Assembly (NCBI RefSeq): GCF_020103755.1
Contig: NZ_JAHSQD010000030.1
Coordinates: 1-33,886, forward strand
Direction: 5' to 3'
DNA: 33,886 nt
Origin: Streptomyces sp. LS1784
GTDB taxonomy: Bacteria; Actinomycetota; Actinomycetes; Streptomycetales; Streptomycetaceae
In this document: positions 30,878 through 33,886 of the stretch, in pieces
How positions within the stretch are numbered: the first letter of the stretch is position 1
Layout: each line of letters begins with the position of its first letter
Translations under genes and position numbers: made by a program
Notes under the pieces: generated by a model
Seen by the model: only the letters and a program-made list of their open reading frames with translations
Told to the model about the DNA's origin: nothing
The model's database searches: none

Positions 30878-32185
30878 TCAGACGTCGCCGAGGGGGACGT
30901 TCGAATCCGCCAGGCGGTCGGTGTCCACCACGCGCTTGGAGACGATCAGTTCGCGGATCGGGTCGGTGACGTCCCAGATGTTCATGTTCATACCGGCGAG
31001 GACCCGGCCGTCCTTGAGCCAGAACGCGATGAACTCGTTGGCCTTCACGTCCCCTCGGAACACGACCCGGTCGTAGCCGTCGGGCTCGACGTAGCCGAGG
31101 TATTCCATGCTCAGCTTGTCCCGTGAGGCCACCGGCTCGTTAGGATGCCGGGGTGTCCACTCGGCATCCGTGAAGAAGTACGGGATCCGGTCGTACACCG
31201 CGTCCGGCTGCCCGAGCAGCGCGCGGGCGGCGGTCTGCGGCTGGTTGAGCGCGTTGGCCCAGTGCTCGACCCGGATGTGCCTGTCGAACAGCGGGTGGTA
31301 GGCGTTGGCGACGTCGCCGGCCGCGTAGACGTCAGGGTCCGAGGTGCGCAGGTGCCGGTCGGTCCTGATCCCGTTGTCGACCTCCAGCCCGGCCGCTTCG
31401 GCGAGGCCGGTGGCGGGGGCGATGCCGATGCCGACGACCACCGCGTCGGCCGCCACCGTCGTGCCGTCGGCGAGCTTCACGCCGCTCACCGTGCCGCCCT
31501 CGCCGGTCAGTTCGGCCACTTTGACGCCGAAGCGCAGGTCCACGCCGTGCTCCCGGTGCAGGTCGGCGAAGACCTGGGCGACCTCCCGGCCGAGCACCCG
31601 CAGCAGCGGCAGTTCGAGCGCCTCCAGCACCGTCACCTCGGCGCCCGCCTCCCGGGCCGCGGCCGCCACCTCCAGTCCGATCCAGCCCGCGCCGATCACC
31701 GCGATCCGCGACCCCGGCCGCAGCGCCGCCTTGATCCGGTCGCTGTCCTCGACCCGGCGCAGGTACAGCACCCCGTCCTGGTCCGCGCCGGGCACCGGCA
31801 GCCTGCGCGGCACCGAACCGGTGGTCAGCAGCAGCTTGGCGTACTCCACCCGGCCGTTGTCGGCGAGCGTCACGGTGTGTCCGGCCGGGTCGATCGAGGC
31901 CACCGCCGTGCCCAGCCGCAGCGTGACGTCGTGCTCCGCGTACCACTGCGGCGGGTGGACGTAGATCTTCTCCCGGGGCGTCTTGCCCAGCAGGTAGCCC
32001 TTGGACAGCGGCGGCCGCTCGTACGGCCGCTCGTGCTCCTCGCCGATCAGGACGATGCCGCCCCGGTACCCGGCCTCGCGCAGCGCCTCGGCCGCCTTCG
32101 CGCCGCCCAGGGACGCCCCGACGATGACGACCGGGCGCTCCCGCCCGCCGCTCGCTCCGGTGCTCCCGGTGTCCGTGCCCGCCAT
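30878..32185 (-). CDS. FAD/NAD(P)-dependent ferredoxin reductase-like oxidoreductase
   Basis: The 435-residue protein has the FAD site GASLGGAKAAE at 23-33, RPYERPPLSKGYL near 53-65, the NAD site VIGAGWIGLEVA near 163-174 and VYAAGDVA near residue 290, all typical of the ferredoxin/rubredoxin/putidaredoxin reductase family. The ATG at 32185 follows GAGGAG. Odd feature: where relatives have FTDQYDLGMEY, it has an extra, unrelated-looking 20-residue segment (340-359) from DAEWTPRH to RDKLS before MEYLGYVEP. That is the point where the detached copy at 9130-9393 begins. The C-terminus could thus be a replacement acquired with the accessory region. It probably donates electrons to a ferredoxin or P450 partner not seen here. 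Confidence 0.92.
   Translation of the reverse strand: MAGTDTGSTGASGGRERPVVIVGASLGGAKAAEALREAGYRGGIVLIGEEHERPYERPPLSKGYLLGKTPREKIYVHPPQWYAEHDVTLRLGTAVASIDPAGHTVTLADNGRVEYAKLLLTTGSVPRRLPVPGADQDGVLYLRRVEDSDRIKAALRPGSRIAVIGAGWIGLEVAAAAREAGAEVTVLEALELPLLRVLGREVAQVFADLHREHGVDLRFGVKVAELTGEGGTVSGVKLADGTTVAADAVVVGIGIAPATGLAEAAGLEVDNGIRTDRHLRTSDPDVYAAGDVANAYHPLFDRHIRVEHWANALNQPQTAARALLGQPDAVYDRIPYFFTDAEWTPRHPNEPVASRDKLSMEYLGYVEPDGYDRVVFRGDVKANEFIAFWLKDGRVLAGMNMNIWDVTDPIRELIVSKRVVDTDRLADSNVPLGDV
30947..30978. repeat. 32-bp direct repeat, right copy
   Basis: This is identical in sequence and orientation to 9199-9230 and lies near the 3' end of the complete reductase gene. Confidence 0.9.
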
Positions 32186-32302
32186 GCTCGACTCCTCGTT
32201 CTCCGGCCGTGGTCGGGGTCAGCCTGCCGCCGTCCGGGTGGCCTGTCGAGAGCGCACCTGGCGCGCCGCGCCGCGCTCGCCCGTACGGGTGAACGCGGGG
32301 CC

Positions 32303-32734
32303 TCACCCGGTCATCGCGTCCCTGACCAGCGCGGTGTCGGTGAACTGTTCGAAGCGCACGATCCGGCCGCCGCGCACGGTGAAGCGGTGGGCGACCCGGA
32401 CCGCGAGGGGTTTTCCGGTGGCCTTGTGGACGGCCGTGTAGCGGCCCAGCACCACCACGGTCTCGCCGTCCACCACGTAGGTGTCGTCGTGCGCCGTCCA
32501 GTTGTCCCACTCGGCGGCCAGCCGCTCCATCACGTTGGCGGTGACGCCCTTCGGGGTGCGGTAGGTGCCGGCCAGCGGGAAGCCGGCCATCTCGGTCCAC
32601 TCGACGTCCTCGGCCAGGGTGGTGCGCAGCGAGGCCAGGTCGCCCCGGGAGGCGGCCAGGTACTGGCGGCGCACCACGTCGGCGGGGGCGGGCGACTCGG
32701 CGAAGGAGGCGACGTCCCGGGGGATCTCGATCAC
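32303..32734 (-). CDS. SnoaL/NTF2-like protein
   Basis: The 143-residue protein has the size and layout of SnoaL-like (ketosteroid isomerase-related, NTF2-fold) proteins: a helix VVRRQYLAASRGDLASLRTTLAEDVEWTE (20-48), then GTYRTPKGV, and the beta strands VVVLGRYTAVHKATGKPLAVRVAHRFTVRGGRIVRFEQFTDTA. These form a small hydrophobic pocket, sometimes catalytic, often of unknown role. The GTG at 32734 follows GGTGAGC and lies seven bases after the stop of the metallo-beta-lactamase-fold gene, so they share an operon. The ligand is unknown. Confidence 0.85.
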   Translation of the reverse strand: MIEIPRDVASFAESPAPADVVRRQYLAASRGDLASLRTTLAEDVEWTEMAGFPLAGTYRTPKGVTANVMERLAAEWDNWTAHDDTYVVDGETVVVLGRYTAVHKATGKPLAVRVAHRFTVRGGRIVRFEQFTDTALVRDAMTG

Positions 32735-32741
32735 GGTCAGC

Positions 32742-33545
32742 TCACCCCCAGGCCATCTCGCCCAGGGCGACCTTGGTGCCGATGTCCACCGCGATCCGCA
32801 GTCCCAGTTTCGGGAACCGCCGTTCCAGCGCCGCCTTGGCGGCGGCCGCGTCCGGGGCCCGGCCGATCTCGGTCTCGAAGGCGCGCAGGTAGGCGCGGGT
32901 GTGGTCGACGGCGGTGTGGTCGGTGGGTGCGCCGGCCGTCCGGTGGCCGGCCGCCACCCAGGTCGCTTGGAGCGCCTCGATGCCGTCCAACAGGTCGATC
33001 CAGGCGGCCCGTTGGGCGGAGGTGGGGGTGTCGGCGGTCCACACGTGCAGGCCCTCGAAGAGCAGCACCCCGCCCAGCACGGCGCGGTGGTGGTGCTGCC
33101 AGAGGTAGTGCCGGTCCGGCAGGTGGAAGTCGGCGCCGCGCAGCTCGAAGCGATGGCCCTCGAAGACGATCTCGTCGCTGTGCATCACCTCCGGCCGCAC
33201 CAGCCGGGTGGGAAGCTCCGGGCCCAGGTGCGCCCAGGCGCGCAGCTTGCTTTCGTAGGTCTCCTGGATGCGCTCGACGGTCGAGGCGGTGGCCAGGAAG
33301 CGGGCCTGCGGGTAGGCGTCCTGGACCTCCTGGGCGCCGAAGTAGAAGTCCGGGTCGCCGTGGCTGACGAAGACGGTGGTCAGCCGCTTGCCGCTCGCCT
33401 TGATCCGCTCGACCAGGCGGCGCCCGTCGGAGCGGGTGAACCCGGCGTCGACCAGCAGAGCGTCCTGCGGGCCGGTGACCAGGACGGAGGTCTTGTTGAG
33501 CGAGCTGTCAGGGCTGTCGATGATCTCGAAGTCGAGTGCGCTCAT
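32742..33545 (-). CDS. Metallo-beta-lactamase-fold hydrolase
   Basis: The 267-residue protein begins MSALDFEIIDSPDSSLNKTSVLV, has a metal site VFVSHGDPDFYFG at 59-70 in place of the usual HxHxDH, and a later WVAAGH (about 201-206). The SHGDPDxYFG variant belongs to a known subgroup with a modified metal site, so the hydrolase activity is not certain. The ATG at 33545 follows GAGGTGGG; an upstream start at 33590 lies in arginine-rich noncoding-like sequence and was rejected. It is the first gene of the operon with the SnoaL-like gene. Confidence 0.85.
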   Translation of the reverse strand: MSALDFEIIDSPDSSLNKTSVLVTGPQDALLVDAGFTRSDGRRLVERIKASGKRLTTVFVSHGDPDFYFGAQEVQDAYPQARFLATASTVERIQETYESKLRAWAHLGPELPTRLVRPEVMHSDEIVFEGHRFELRGADFHLPDRHYLWQHHHRAVLGGVLLFEGLHVWTADTPTSAQRAAWIDLLDGIEALQATWVAAGHRTAGAPTDHTAVDHTRAYLRAFETEIGRAPDAAAAKAALERRFPKLGLRIAVDIGTKVALGEMAWG

Positions 33546-33603
33546 GCGCCCACCTCGCTCCGCTCGGCGGGCGCTTCGCGCAACACGCACCTCTCGATGA
33601 CTT

Positions 33604-33626
33604 CCCCCCGGCCTTCGGCCGGGGGG
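33604..33626 (-). terminator. Terminator hairpin with a TTCG loop
   Basis: CCCCCCGGCC at 33604-33613 pairs with 33617-33626, closing on a C-TTCG-G tetraloop, one of the most stable RNA loops. It follows the partial transporter gene by about 118 bases on the minus strand and precedes the metallo-beta-lactamase-fold gene. Confidence 0.7.
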
Positions 33627-33743
33627 ACCCCCATGCTTCGCTCGCTCATGTGCCTTTCGTCCTTCCTCGGGTCGGCACGCCTCGCCGCCAGCATCGGCGC
33701 TGGGAGCGGCGTCCGCATCCGGAGGGTCGGAGCGGCCGCCCCG

Positions 33744-33886
33744 TCACCGGGCCGGGCCCAGCCGCAGCACTGCCAGCGACCCCAGCGCGGTCGCCGCGGC
33801 GAGCGGCACCCAGAGCATCCCGGGACCGGAGGCCAGCAACGCCGTCAGCACGGCCGGCGCGGCCGCCCGGCCCACGCCCGCCGACA
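33744..33886 (-). CDS. Probable MFS transporter, C-terminal end
   Basis: Only the last 47 residues are in the window; the 5' end is cut off. They read GVGRAAAPAVLTALLASGPGMLWVPLAAATALGSLAVLRL before the stop, an alternation of a short polar turn and two hydrophobic helices with a GxGR start. This is typical of the final helices of a major facilitator transporter. The substrate cannot be inferred. Confidence 0.65.
   Translation of the reverse strand, partial: SAGVGRAAAPAVLTALLASGPGMLWVPLAAATALGSLAVLRLGPAR

Noticed and set aside
1-33886. CRISPR array, rRNA or large tandem repeats
   Set aside because: No regularly spaced repeats or conserved RNA segments were seen on reading either strand.

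Overview
The window is high-GC DNA with strongly GC-biased third codon positions, Shine-Dalgarno-led genes, GTG/TTG starts and ATGA/GTGA stop-start overlaps. The gene families (DUF574-type SAM methyltransferase, YtrA-like GntR regulator, GPP34, HTH-TPR regulator with a DegT/epimerase cluster) point to a filamentous actinomycete of the Streptomyces/Kitasatospora type. No rRNA, tRNA or CRISPR array was recognised.

Left flank (1-9130), ordinary chromosome: the end of a LuxR-type regulator, a SAM methyltransferase, a membrane protein, a GntR regulator coupled to a DUF1648 membrane protein with a clear autoregulatory operator, an oleate hydratase, a UspA-like protein, a GNAT acetyltransferase, a cytoplasmic HtrA-like protease and a divergent ClpN-domain protein. 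It ends in a 28-residue GPP34 stub with a strong terminator and then a detached 3' end of a ferredoxin-reductase-like gene.

Accessory region (about 9.4-31.1 kb): this 21.7 kb block lies between the detached reductase 3' end and a complete paralogue of the same gene in the same orientation. It holds (a) a GIY-YIG-type gene and degraded gene pieces (9.4-11.5 kb); (b) a sugar/nucleotide cluster of an HD hydrolase, an unknown 454-residue protein, a truncated P-loop gene, a family 2 glycosyltransferase, a DegT aminotransferase, two SDR epimerases/dehydratases and a divergent HTH-TPR regulator (11.4-19.4 kb); (c) a decayed DUF2075 nuclease-helicase (19.9-20.8 kb); (d) a two-gene pair of an unknown protein and a HEPN-like Rx4H protein, whose 3' end is split by an IS701-type element with TTAG target duplication (20.9-24.4 kb); (e) a small one-helix membrane protein; and (f) a four-gene ABC-three-component conflict system (24.9-30.3 kb): PD-(D/E)xK/ABC-3C effector, middle component, RecF/SMC-like ATPase with a CxxC...HxxxxH hook, and a second, diverged ATPase paralogue lacking the acidic segment after Walker B.

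Right flank (30.9-33.9 kb), ordinary chromosome again: the full reductase, then an NTF2-like protein and a metallo-beta-lactamase-fold protein in one operon, a terminator, and the end of a probable MFS transporter.

The best candidates for undescribed biology are the duplicated-ATPase ABC-3C system, the IS-split HEPN pair, the HD/unknown/P-loop operon beside the sugar genes, and the reductase gene acting as the apparent boundary of the whole accessory block.
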